Positions 7,106 to 14,700 are shown, counted from the first letter of the stretch. The stretch: 17,432 nt of DNA from Sutterellaceae bacterium (GCA_030531135.1 JAUNOJ010000009.1:576-18007); one strand, 5' to 3'. Made by a program: numbers and translations. Notes: generated by a model from the letters alone, not told the origin.

Positions 7106-7149
7106 CGACAAAAAGCCCCGAAAAGGAAGTTCCTGTTCGGGGCTTGTCG
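7106..7149. terminator. Bidirectional terminator between nth and the convergent lipoprotein gene
   Basis: Stem AAGCCCCGAA (7113-7122) / TTCGGGGCTT (7136-7145), extended by CGACA (7106-7110) pairing with TGTCG (7145-7149) around a small bulge. The - strand reading has TTTTT immediately after the main stem, so it mainly ends the lipoprotein transcript; it can also block readthrough from nth. Confidence 0.8.
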
Positions 7150-7168
7150 TATCGGTTGAGAGAGCCGA

Positions 7169-7852
7169 TTAATCGAAGATCAACTTGCCTTTGGAGCCGT
7201 CGCCTTCAATTTCGTCCACCGAGTTGGTCGCATCCGTGAGCTTACCGAAAGCTTCGATAGCGCTGCGCGTCGTCTGACACGGAATGTTGCACCATTCGAA
7301 TTCTTCGTCAATATCAACTTCGTCAACGCGAATACCCTTCTTGGCGGCAACTTCCTGAGCGTAGACTTTGCAAACTTCTTCGATCGGATAGTTGGTCGGA
7401 GAGTTGATTTCTTCCTGCGTCAGCTTGCGTTCGCATTCGTTCCAATACGTAAAACGGTGCTTGGTGATATAGCTTGCACCACCCTTTTTATAGTCGATGA
7501 CCTTGTTGTCAGCATCGAACTTAAAGAGCACGGCTTTGACTGTGTATTCGTAGCTATTGGCACCCAAACCGAGTGTCAAAGCACCTTTACCAAGACTACG
7601 ACCGAAGCCGCTCCAGTAGTTGTTACCGGCCAGACCGTAGCCCACAACCGTGTTGCCGTCCTCGGCCTTAGCCATCAAAGTCGGCGTACCCAAAAGTGCA
7701 CGTACTTCGGAAAGTGTCGTTTCGTTCATTTTGATAAACGGATCGACCTTGGAAGCATCGAAACCGTATGTCGCAGTCTTGACAGAAGCGCACCCGGTCA
7801 GAAGCATGGCAGCACAAAGAGAGCTCGCCAAAAGGATCTTTTTGATTTGCAT
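7169..7852 (-). CDS. Predicted lipoprotein of unknown function
   Basis: 227 aa. The N-terminus is a clear lipoprotein signal: MQIKKILLASSLCAAMLLTGC, charged then hydrophobic then lipobox LTGC, with Cys21 as the acylated residue. The mature part starts ASVKTATYG. Around residues 41-60 the motif MNETTLSEVRALLGTPT resembles the helix-plus-LLG.P element of small SmpA/BamE-type domains, a resemblance in one short stretch only. A Gly-rich segment (GRSLGKGALTLGLG) and a Cys-bearing C-terminal half follow (C139, C161, C188, C192 approximately, the last two as CNIPC), which could form disulfides in the periplasm. I do not recognise the family. It lies downstream of the exported lyase on the same strand, and its first 185 bases overlap the lyase reading frame as written. 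Confidence 0.8.
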   Translation of the reverse strand: MQIKKILLASSLCAAMLLTGCASVKTATYGFDASKVDPFIKMNETTLSEVRALLGTPTLMAKAEDGNTVVGYGLAGNNYWSGFGRSLGKGALTLGLGANSYEYTVKAVLFKFDADNKVIDYKKGGASYITKHRFTYWNECERKLTQEEINSPTNYPIEEVCKVYAQEVAAKKGIRVDEVDIDEEFEWCNIPCQTTRSAIEAFGKLTDATNSVDEIEGDGSKGKLIFD

Positions 7853-9470
7853 TGTTGTTTTTCTCTTTAGTTAGTTTTTTGGGCAGACCGAGGGACCGAC
7901 CTGCAAAGCTAAGAATTCTAACGATGCAAAATCCGTTTGTCGAGCGATTCGCACACGTGCTTTGGTGACTTGCCGTCGCTTTGAGAAGCTTTGCAAAATC
8001 TCGATCGAGTTTTTTCAAAGCCTTGTCGATTTCGTCTTTCTTCTGTTTCGACCACTTCTGTTGCTGACTGACGGCGGCATCAAAGCGCTTGAAAGCTTTT
8101 TGAAGTTCCGCACCTTGCGGACCGCCTGACGTTTGACGATTGGCGACGATGGCTACCGGATCCAATGTCTGCCGGAACAAGCTCTCGGGCATCGGACACT
8201 CGGCCGGACCTTGCGGATACTCTTTGGCAATGACTTCGGCATAGATGCGCTTGACTTCACTGTACGGAAACTCCGAAGGTTTAATGTTGTTGGCCTTGGC
8301 ATAGCCCACAATGCCGCTTGCCACATGGTGTCCCACACGGAAAGGCAACTTGTATTCGCGCATAAAAACGTCGGCCACTTCCTGGCTTGCCGTCCAGTCG
8401 CTGTTGAGTTCCTCCAAAGCGCGTTCGGGATCGATGCGCAATGCCTTTAAAATGCGCTCAAGCTTGTCCAAAGCCTCGACGGCACCGTCCACCATGGCCG
8501 AACTCGTCTTGACCGACTTCGGATCGCTCATGCCCGGCGGAATGTTGTGCGCCAACAAAATGACGGTTTGCGCCGCGCCGATCGTTTCGCTTGCCGTCAC
8601 GCGAGTGCTGTTCAATAATCCCGGATTTCTCTTTTGCGGCATGGCCGAGGACACATAGGTGTTGCCGCCGCCCTCTTCCAACAAAATCCACGGACGCGGT
8701 TGCGCATACTGTACCAGCACGTCTTCGACGAAAGAGCCCACACGCAAGGCAATGCTCGTCACAATACCGGCCATCTCGACGGGACCGTCCACCGACTTCA
8801 TTTGTGCGGCATCGTAGGCATTGAGCACCGGCCCGTCAAAGCCCAAGTAGTCGGCCATGCGCTCTCGATTCAAAGGCCAACTCGTGCCGTTTAAAACGGT
8901 TGTACCCATCGGACAGCGATTCAGACGCGCATAGTACTCTCGAATCTTTTGCTGATCGCGCTCAAAACTTGCCAGGTAGCCCATTAAGTAGTGCGCATAG
9001 CTGTTGGGTTGAGCGGCCACGCCGTTGGTGTAGTTGGGCACCACCGTTTTTTCCTGGGCCTGGGCCAAAGCCAACATCGTTGCCATGACGGACGTGAGTT
9101 TTTCGCTCAATTTCAGGGCATTGTCGCGGGCAATCGCAGACTCGTAGGTGGCGTGCATGTCTTGGCTCGAGCGCCCGATATGGAGCATCGTCACATCCAT
9201 ACCGGCTTCTTGGATCAAAAGCGGCTCAAAACGAATCACTTGCGTCGGACGAGGACCGCCCTTGGCATTGCCCTTGTCAATCACAGTCTGGATGCCTTGG
9301 GCAACTTTGTGTCGCACGGACTTGTCAAGCAGTCCTTCGTCGCTGTTAATTACCGCTGTGGCTTTGTTCATTTCTCCAAGCCAAAAGAACTGGTCTCTAG
9401 GGACTTCCTGAGCCGTCACGGAATAAGCCAAGCATAGTGTCAATGCCGTTATCGTCAGTTTGATTTTCAT
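7668..9470 (-). CDS. Exported argininosuccinate-lyase-superfamily protein (3' end suspect)
   Basis: Residues 1-20 are a Sec signal peptide (cleavage after SVTA), so this lyase-fold protein is sent to the periplasm, unusual for the superfamily. The body aligns with argininosuccinate lyase: LHIGRSSQDMHAT (97-107, matching HTGRSRNDQVAT), YTNGVAAQP (147-155, matching YTHLQRAQP), NGTSWPLNRERMADYLGF (194-211), and the signature loop SSAMPQKRNP (274-283). The classical His of YTHLQ is Asn149. ArgH is normally cytoplasmic; the reaction here is unknown. After about residue 495 the frame no longer looks like the family and runs 185 bases into the lipoprotein gene. A one-base shift between about 7980 and 8018 (a run of six A on the coding strand lies at 8010-8015) would give a tail of common codons ending at TAG 7918-7920. 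The start has GGGAG well placed upstream. Confidence 0.85.
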   Translation of the reverse strand: MKIKLTITALTLCLAYSVTAQEVPRDQFFWLGEMNKATAVINSDEGLLDKSVRHKVAQGIQTVIDKGNAKGGPRPTQVIRFEPLLIQEAGMDVTMLHIGRSSQDMHATYESAIARDNALKLSEKLTSVMATMLALAQAQEKTVVPNYTNGVAAQPNSYAHYLMGYLASFERDQQKIREYYARLNRCPMGTTVLNGTSWPLNRERMADYLGFDGPVLNAYDAAQMKSVDGPVEMAGIVTSIALRVGSFVEDVLVQYAQPRPWILLEEGGGNTYVSSAMPQKRNPGLLNSTRVTASETIGAAQTVILLAHNIPPGMSDPKSVKTSSAMVDGAVEALDKLERILKALRIDPERALEELNSDWTASQEVADVFMREYKLPFRVGHHVASGIVGYAKANNIKPSEFPYSEVKRIYAEVIAKEYPQGPAECPMPESLFRQTLDPVAIVANRQTSGGPQGAELQKAFKRFDAAVSQQQKWSKQKKDEIDKALKKLDRDFAKLLKATASHQSTCANRSTNGFCIVRILSFAGRSLGLPKKLTKEKNNNANQKDPFGELSLCCHASDRVRFCQDCDIRFRCFQGRSVYQNERNDTFRSTCTFGYADFDG

Positions 9471-9592
9471 ATATTTATCTCCCTCAGTCCGAAATTGCCG
9501 AGGTTTATCTTTGTTCTTCGGATTGCTTTCGGGGTTTTGTCTGTGTCGATTGTCTCGATTGTACTCGTCGTCGGGTGTATAGTTTTGTGATT
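9471..9592. promoter_or_regulatory. Divergent promoter region, lyase (-) / TSUP transporter (+)
   Basis: 122 bases separate the two divergent starts, so both promoters should lie here. On the + side TATAGT (9578-9583) resembles a -10 box but has no good -35 at the right distance and sits very close to the ATG. TCGATTGT occurs twice (9547-9554 and 9556-9563), possibly a binding site. No firm promoter call is possible. Confidence 0.35.
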
Positions 9593-10339
9593 ATGCATTT
9601 CGAACTGATTCTGTACGTGATCGCAGGTGCTGCCGCCGGCGGCTTTGTCAACGGCCTGGCGGGATTCGGCACCGCACTGATGTCTTTGGGCATCTGGCTT
9701 CAGGCCATGTCCTCGGAGCAGGCTGTCCCGATTGTGGCGGCGATGTCAGTCATTAGCGGCGTTCAAAGCGTGTGGCTCACGCGCCATACCTTATCCAAAG
9801 GCATCAAACGTTTGCCGCGATTTTTAATTCCGGCTTTGATCGGTTTGCCGATCGGCACCATGGCCTTGGCAATCATCGATCCGTCTGTGATCAAACTGAC
9901 GATTGCCGGTTTGATGCTTCTTTACAGTGTCTTTTTCACGTTTAAAACGCGTCTGCCCAAGTTCGAGCGCGACTACCCCGTCGCCGACGCAACCGTGGGC
10001 TTTGCAAGCGGCCTTTTGGCGGGTGCGGCGTCCTTGTCAGGCGTACTGCCCACCATGTGGTGTGCGCTTCAACCTTGGAGCAAACATGAGGTTTCGGCAC
10101 TGCTACGCCCCTTTAATGTGATCGTCTTGGGGATTGCCACCGCCGTTTATGCTTTCAAAGGCTACTTTACGTGGGATACGCTCGTGATGATGGCCATTGC
10201 ATTGCCCTCCACCATCATTGCCACGCAAGTGGGCATTGCTTTATTTAAGCGCCTCACGGACAGTCAATTTAAAAACCTTTTGGTGTGTATGATGGTTTTA
10301 AGCGCCGTGAGCCTGATCGTTCGAGAGCTCGTTTTCTAA
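9593..10339 (+). CDS. TSUP (TauE/SafE) family membrane transporter
   Basis: A 248-aa inner-membrane protein with about eight hydrophobic segments in two similar halves. The first half opens with GAAAGGFVNGLAGFGTALMSLG, cut here for the family glycine motif GFVNGLAGFG; the second has GFASGLLAGAASLSGVLPTMW. These are typical of the 4-toluene sulfonate uptake permease/TauE/SafE family, which moves sulfite, sulfonates or other small anions; the substrate here is unknown. The start is ATG 9593; the frame is open from GTG 9575, but the ATG sits directly before the first membrane segment. The PLP enzyme gene starts 16 bases downstream, so the two form an operon. Confidence 0.88.
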   Translation: MHFELILYVIAGAAAGGFVNGLAGFGTALMSLGIWLQAMSSEQAVPIVAAMSVISGVQSVWLTRHTLSKGIKRLPRFLIPALIGLPIGTMALAIIDPSVIKLTIAGLMLLYSVFFTFKTRLPKFERDYPVADATVGFASGLLAGAASLSGVLPTMWCALQPWSKHEVSALLRPFNVIVLGIATAVYAFKGYFTWDTLVMMAIALPSTIIATQVGIALFKRLTDSQFKNLLVCMMVLSAVSLIVRELVF

Positions 10340-10355
10340 CTCATATTTTCAAACC

Positions 10356-11405
10356 ATGACCGAAAAATACCAATTTCAGTGCGACTACATTGCAGGGTGC
10401 CATCCTGCCGTTTTGAAGGCTTTGACCGAAACCAATCTGGTGGAAGTGCCGGGTTATGCCGAAGACAAGTTTTGCGAAGAAGCTTCCCAACTGATTCGCA
10501 AGGCATGCGATTTGCCCGAAGCGGCCGTTCACTACTTTGCTGGCGGCACGCAAACCAACTTGACGGTCATTAGCTCCGTACTGCGACCGCATCAAGGCGT
10601 GGTCGCCTGCGACTCGGGTCACATCGAAGCGCATGAAACCGGTGCTATCGAAGCCACGGGTCACAAGGTGCTGACGGTGCCTGCTGTCGACGGCAAGGTC
10701 ACGGCCGAGAATCTCAAAAAACTCTGTCAGGATTATTTCGACAACGAAGAAAAGGTGCTTTTGGTTCAGCCGGGCATGCTCTACATTTCGTTTCCGACGG
10801 AAACCGGCACAATCTATTCGTTGCAAGAACTTGAAGACTTGGCTGCGATCTGTAAAACCTACGACCTTTTCTTTTACATCGACGGGGCGCGTTTGGGCTA
10901 CGGTTTGGCCGCAAGTCCCGACGTCAAAATCACCGACATTGCGCGACTGGCCGACGCCTTTTATATCGGCGGCACCAAGTGCGGGACGTTAGGCGGCGAA
11001 GCTCTAGTGATTAAAAACGAATTTCTCAAAAAAGACTTTGCCGCTTTAATGCGCCGCCAAGGCGCGCTTCTGGCCAAAGGTCGTTTTGCGGGCGTGCAGT
11101 TTCTGGCGTTGATGACCGACGACCTTTACTTTAGGATCGGAGAAAAAGCTGTGGCGATGGCCATGCGCCTTCGCCAAGCGTTTTTGGATGCAGGGTGCGA
11201 ACCCGCCGGCAACTCGCCCACCAATCAGCAGTTTTTTATCCTCACGCAGGCCCAAGCCGAATTTTTGTCTCGCAAGTATCGCTTTGAAAACTGCGGCAAA
11301 ACGGACGACGGCAGACTGACAGTTCGCTTTTGCACGGCTTGGTCGACCAAGGAAGAAGTGGTCGATGAACTCATTGCCGACATCGCTCAAATCAAAGGTT
11401 TGTAA
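10356..11405 (+). CDS. Threonine-aldolase-type PLP enzyme (beta-eliminating lyase family)
   Basis: 349 aa, PLP fold type I, Beta_elim_lyase family. Visible: FAGGTQTNLTVI (61-72, cofactor phosphate region), SGHIEAHETGAIE with H89 and H93 (aromatic/His stacking over PLP), FYIDGARLGYG with D176 (pyridine N), and YIGGTKCGTLGGE with Schiff-base Lys208. Low-specificity L-threonine aldolases split threonine or allo-threonine to glycine and acetaldehyde, the most likely reaction; a related beta-hydroxy amino acid lyase is also possible. The segment after DGARL is GYGLA rather than the WNA-type seen in E. coli LtaE, placing it in another branch. It is cotranscribed with the TSUP transporter, whose substrate may be linked to its product or substrate (inference). 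Confidence 0.88.
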   Translation: MTEKYQFQCDYIAGCHPAVLKALTETNLVEVPGYAEDKFCEEASQLIRKACDLPEAAVHYFAGGTQTNLTVISSVLRPHQGVVACDSGHIEAHETGAIEATGHKVLTVPAVDGKVTAENLKKLCQDYFDNEEKVLLVQPGMLYISFPTETGTIYSLQELEDLAAICKTYDLFFYIDGARLGYGLAASPDVKITDIARLADAFYIGGTKCGTLGGEALVIKNEFLKKDFAALMRRQGALLAKGRFAGVQFLALMTDDLYFRIGEKAVAMAMRLRQAFLDAGCEPAGNSPTNQQFFILTQAQAEFLSRKYRFENCGKTDDGRLTVRFCTAWSTKEEVVDELIADIAQIKGL

Positions 11406-11425
11406 GCGTTCACACACTTGATAGG

Positions 11426-11466
11426 AAACGGGCGAGGCCTTTAAAAAAAGCTTCGCCCGTTTGTTT
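11426..11466. terminator. Bidirectional terminator between convergent genes
   Basis: Stem AAACGGGCGAGGC (11426-11438) / GCTTCGCCCGTTT (11450-11462), 13 bp with one G-T pair, loop CTTTAAAAAAA. The base of the stem gives a T run on both strands (TTTGTTT on the + side). It lies between the ends of the PLP enzyme gene (+) and the nitroreductase gene (-). Confidence 0.8.
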
Positions 11467-11482
11467 GAGTGCGGTTGAGCGA

Positions 11483-12214
11483 CTACTTCAGCCAGCCCTT
11501 TTCTTTTAAGAACGCATCGACAAAGGGACGGCGTTCTTTACCCATGATCGAGCAGACTTCTCCGCCCCAGGTGCTCTTTTTAGGATTGCGTTTTCGATTG
11601 GCAAAGTACTCGGTCAGGGTTTTGCCATAGCCTTCCAAGGCTTCGGGATCGGGCTCGACATAGCGATCGGTCATCACGGTCAACTTTTGCGGCAGACGCG
11701 GTTTGACTTCGTTTTTGTACGCAGGGTATCCAAAGGCCAAGCCCATTAACGGCAAGGTATTTTGCGGCAACTCCAGAAGCTCGGCCACTTCCTTGATGTG
11801 GTTGCGAAGACCGCCCACGTATACGCCCCCGAGACCGAAGGATTCCATGGCCGTATACGCGCTTTGCGCAGCAATGCCGGTATCGGTGCAACCCACAATC
11901 AGCTGCTCGGCCCAACCCAAGTCGGAATCGGGAACAGTCGCCAAGTTGCGATGATAATCTGCCACAAACACCCAAAATTGAGGCGCCGTGATCACGTGCT
12001 TTTGGTTGCCGGCGTACTCAGCCAACAATTTGCGCTTTTCGGGATCGTTGACACGAATAATGCTCGTTACTTGCAAAAAGCAGGAGCTTGCTGCCGCGAA
12101 AGCACAATCGAGAATGGCTTGGCAAATGTCTTCGGGAACCGGTTTATCAAGATACTCACGCACGGAAACGTGCTCCATGAGTTGCTCAACCACAGCGTTT
12201 GTTGCTCTTGTCAC
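11483..12214 (-). CDS. NfsA/Frp-type NADPH nitroreductase
   Basis: FMN-dependent flavoprotein reducing nitroaromatics or quinones. Family marks: SVREYLDKPV near the N-terminus (FMN phosphate Arg), SSCFLQVTSIIRVND, HVITAPQFWVFVADYHR, GLGGVYVGGLRNH, LPLMGLAFGYPAYKNEVKPRLP, and the basic C-terminal tail typical of NfsA. The start is chosen as GTG 12214, because GGAG lies 8 bases before it and the N-terminus then matches NfsA length. An ATG at 12235 in the same frame overlaps the panE stop (TGATG) but has a poor ribosome site; it would add seven residues and give 250 aa. It is the third gene of the hydrolase-panE-nitroreductase run, ended by the terminator at 11426-11466. Confidence 0.88.
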   Translation of the reverse strand: MTRATNAVVEQLMEHVSVREYLDKPVPEDICQAILDCAFAAASSCFLQVTSIIRVNDPEKRKLLAEYAGNQKHVITAPQFWVFVADYHRNLATVPDSDLGWAEQLIVGCTDTGIAAQSAYTAMESFGLGGVYVGGLRNHIKEVAELLELPQNTLPLMGLAFGYPAYKNEVKPRLPQKLTVMTDRYVEPDPEALEGYGKTLTEYFANRKRNPKKSTWGGEVCSIMGKERRPFVDAFLKEKGWLK

Positions 12215-12234
12215 TTTCCTTTCTCCTTGCTTCA

Positions 12235-13173
12235 TCAGTAGGTACTTTCAATTTCTTTGACCTTAGCGTACAAAGCGCGATTCACGGGTACTTCTACGCC
12301 CAATGCCTCGGCCTTGCGAATCACTGTGCCGCTAAAAAGTTCCACTTCGCTCGCACGTTTCGCAAGCCCGTCTTGACGCATCGAGGGCATCCCGTCGGGA
12401 TTAAGACTGTCGGCCAATCGCAAGTACTCGTTTAAGTCGTCTTCGGTGACGCGAACGCCGGCTTTATCCGCTACGGCAATGACTTCGCGCATGGCGGCAA
12501 CGAACTCGTCACGGATGGAACCGGGTGCCTGAACATCCTTAAAAGTTCCTTTGTGAACCATTACGACTTGGTTGATACCGACATTCATCATCCATTTACA
12601 CCACTGACGACGCAAAATATCGTCTTCGTGCACATAGGGAATCTCGCAGGCATCAAGCAAGCTTTCAACGCGCTTCAAGGCTTCTTGCGCCTTGGGACAA
12701 TCTTGCGTCTTGGGCGGCAAACCGAGGCAAAGCACGCCCTTGTTTTCGTAGGTTAAGGTCGTGCCGACGCGCAGTGCGTCCATGCCTTGGGCGACGCAAT
12801 AGAGCATCACGCCTTTTTGCAGTTTCTCTTCGATGATTTCTTCGCTCGAAATACCGTTCAATAACGAGACCAGCACGGTGTTTGCATCCGTGATGGGACG
12901 CGCGAGTTCGATCGCTGCATCCAAGGCCGTGGCTTTCACGCCGAAAAGAATCAAGTCGGCGGGAGCCCCGTAGGTTTCGGGCGTGGCAAAAGAAAAGTTG
13001 CAGGTCTGCCCGTTGGCCGTGACTGCACTCCGTTGATAGCGTTCAATACGATCGCGATCGGCCACCACCGTGACGGTGCCCTCGGGCAACGCACGGCTTA
13101 ACAGATCGGCATACATGATGCCCAAAGCGCCCATGCCGATCACGGCAATGCGATGAAAATTCTGTTGCGTCAT
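12235..13173 (-). CDS. panE: 2-dehydropantoate 2-reductase (ketopantoate reductase)
   Basis: NADPH-dependent reduction of ketopantoate to pantoate, a step of pantothenate and CoA synthesis, in the cytoplasm. It is 312 aa, close to family length. The N-terminal Rossmann motif is IAVIGMGALGIMYADLL (GxGxxG at 13-18), followed by FGVKATAL and SLLNGISSEE. In the C-terminal domain are catalytic Lys193 in WCKWMMNVGINQ, N201, and an acidic residue in ASEVELFSGTVI (about 276). The tail lines up with the usual NR.LY..VK.IE. AGGA lies 8 bases before the ATG. The paralogue group is broad, so another alpha-keto acid cannot be excluded. It sits 37 bases after the hydrolase gene. Confidence 0.9.
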   Translation of the reverse strand: MTQQNFHRIAVIGMGALGIMYADLLSRALPEGTVTVVADRDRIERYQRSAVTANGQTCNFSFATPETYGAPADLILFGVKATALDAAIELARPITDANTVLVSLLNGISSEEIIEEKLQKGVMLYCVAQGMDALRVGTTLTYENKGVLCLGLPPKTQDCPKAQEALKRVESLLDACEIPYVHEDDILRRQWCKWMMNVGINQVVMVHKGTFKDVQAPGSIRDEFVAAMREVIAVADKAGVRVTEDDLNEYLRLADSLNPDGMPSMRQDGLAKRASEVELFSGTVIRKAEALGVEVPVNRALYAKVKEIESTY

Positions 13174-13210
13174 TTTTGTCCTTTTGTTCTATCGACTCCT
13201 GCCATTGTAA

Positions 13211-14485
13211 TCACTTGTCATAGTCTGCAATGGCAGTGAAAAGAACTTCGGCACCGAGCATGAAATCTTCGATTTTCATTTTTTCGTGAGGGTTGTGCGA
13301 GCCGTCTTGGTTGGCGACAAAAATCATGCTCGCGGGCACGCCCATATTGGAGAGCACGGCCGCATCGTGACCGGCACCGCTCGGGATGTAGCGCGCCGGG
13401 ATTCCGGCTTTTTGCGCGGATTTGGCCAAATGATCGATGAGTTTTGCGTCAAGCTTTGCGGGCTCGCACACCAACAAGCGATCGAACTCGAACTTCACGC
13501 CGCGATCGGCTGCGGCCACGGCACATTCGGCCTCAAGCAATGCATGAAATTGCTCCAACGTTTCGCGAGACAAACTGCGTATGTCGATGGCAAACGTCAC
13601 TTCGCCCGGAATAATGGCAATGGCGGCCGACGCAGCCGTTTTGAAAACGCCCATGGTAAAGACCAAGTCTTTGCCGCGCGCCAACCATTCCTGCCAATGA
13701 CGGTCGATGTTACCCAAAACGGAGGCGACCGCCATCACGGCATCGTGTCGATACTGACGATCCACGGCGCCCGAGTGGGCGGTTTGCCCGAGACACATGC
13801 AGGCCTTATGGCGGAAATTGCCGCGAATGCCCGTGACGATCCCCACGCGGTGCGTTTCGTCGCTATCCAAGGTCGGGCCCTGCTCGATATGCAGTTCGGT
13901 GAATGCCGCAATGCGTTTCAAATCGATCGACGTATCGGTTCGAATCATGTCTTTGGGATCGAACCCGGCTTCTTCGACAGCTTGTGCGAGCGTCTGGTCT
14001 TTGTCTCGGTGCTTAAGGTCCAAATCGGCTTGTGTGAGTTGGCCGGTCATCGCTAAAGATCCGACGTAGGCTTTGCCGAACCATGAGCTTTCTTCCATGC
14101 GGAAAACGACCAATGTGACGTCGCGCTTCGGAGTAAAGCCGATTTTGCGCATCCAGTACAAAACGGTCATGCCGGCCACGACTCCGGCCAAGCCGTCGTA
14201 ATGACCGCCCTGCGGCACGCTGTCGCCGTGCGAGCCCGTCATGTAGCAGGGCAACTCGCGATTTTTCCCCGGCAACGTGACAAACAGATTGCCGCAACGA
14301 TCGACTTTGACTTCTAAATCGAGCTTTTCGGCCCAAGCCCTGATATAGGCGCGAACCTTATTTTCCGTTTCGCTGTAACCTTGACGCGAAATCCCGATCA
14401 CAGGGTCCTTGGAAAAGGCGCGAATTTCGTCAAACGTGGTTTGTGCAAATGCTTTGGCGCCTTCGCGCAGTCTTTGGCCGGTCAT
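13211..14485 (-). CDS. M20-family amidohydrolase (N-carbamoyl-amino acid hydrolase / allantoate amidohydrolase type)
   Basis: A 424-aa metal-dependent amidase of the hydantoinase/carbamoylase group. Metal ligands in order: H86 in TGSHGDSVPQGGHYDG with bridging D97, E131-E132 in RMEESSW, H199 in ELHIEQGP, and H397 in GSHNPHE. The dimerisation lid carries GNFRHKACMCLGQTAHSG (224-239). The SGAGHDA block (369-375) is typical. These enzymes release ammonia or CO2 plus amino acid from carbamoyl amino acids, allantoate or ureidoglycine-like compounds; the exact substrate is not readable. The glnK-amtB operon just upstream fits a nitrogen-scavenging role. GGGAGA precedes the ATG. The usual EExxRF reads EESSWF. 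Confidence 0.88.
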   Translation of the reverse strand: MTGQRLREGAKAFAQTTFDEIRAFSKDPVIGISRQGYSETENKVRAYIRAWAEKLDLEVKVDRCGNLFVTLPGKNRELPCYMTGSHGDSVPQGGHYDGLAGVVAGMTVLYWMRKIGFTPKRDVTLVVFRMEESSWFGKAYVGSLAMTGQLTQADLDLKHRDKDQTLAQAVEEAGFDPKDMIRTDTSIDLKRIAAFTELHIEQGPTLDSDETHRVGIVTGIRGNFRHKACMCLGQTAHSGAVDRQYRHDAVMAVASVLGNIDRHWQEWLARGKDLVFTMGVFKTAASAAIAIIPGEVTFAIDIRSLSRETLEQFHALLEAECAVAAADRGVKFEFDRLLVCEPAKLDAKLIDHLAKSAQKAGIPARYIPSGAGHDAAVLSNMGVPASMIFVANQDGSHNPHEKMKIEDFMLGAEVLFTAIADYDK

Positions 14486-14554
14486 GTTTTTCTCCCGATA
14501 TTTGTTGTCTTTCGAGCAAAGCTCGCAGTGTCGATAACTTTACGCCGACGGATG
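14486..14554 (-). promoter_or_regulatory. Leader of the hydrolase operon
   Basis: Non-coding stretch just before the hydrolase start. It holds the ribosome site and a small hairpin CGAGC-AAA-GCTCG (14513-14525). No clear promoter boxes are seen. TCGATAACTTTACG (14531-14544) resembles TCGACACTTTACG (14597-14609) in the amtB 3' structure, hinting at an old local duplication. Confidence 0.4.
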
Positions 14555-14654
14555 CAAAAAGAAAAAATCCGACCGAACTTACTTCTCGAAAGCGCCTCGA
14601 CACTTTACGTGCCGCCCTTGCTGCGCTTTGGAAGACCCCAAAATTCGGTCGGAT
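14555..14654 (-). terminator. amtB terminator with large nested stem (possible structured 3' RNA)
   Basis: Outer stem ATCCGACCGAA (14567-14577) / TTCGGTCGGAT (14644-14654), 11 perfect base pairs. Read on the - strand after amtB, it is followed by two U tracts, the layout of an intrinsic terminator. Its 66-nt interior folds too: AAAGCGC (14589-14595) / GCGCTTT (14623-14629), and inside that GACAC (14599-14603) / GTGCC (14609-14613) with one G-T pair. Such a branched terminator is larger than needed and could be a 3'-UTR small RNA. Confidence 0.7.
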
Positions 14655-14700
14655 GCGAAAAGTTGATTTTTTGTATTGAGCTTATATATGATCCCTTAAG

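Noticed and set aside
8010..8018. Programmed -1 ribosomal frameshift at the six-A run in the lyase gene
   Set aside because: The A run is in phase as AAA AAA, followed by C, not in the X XXY YYZ phase needed for a slippery heptamer, and the shifted frame ends the protein early; an indel is simpler.
13286..14056. A 256-codon + strand frame inside the amidohydrolase gene
   Set aside because: Antisense to a gene with all metal ligands in place; composition is His/Gly/Arg-rich as expected for a shadow frame.
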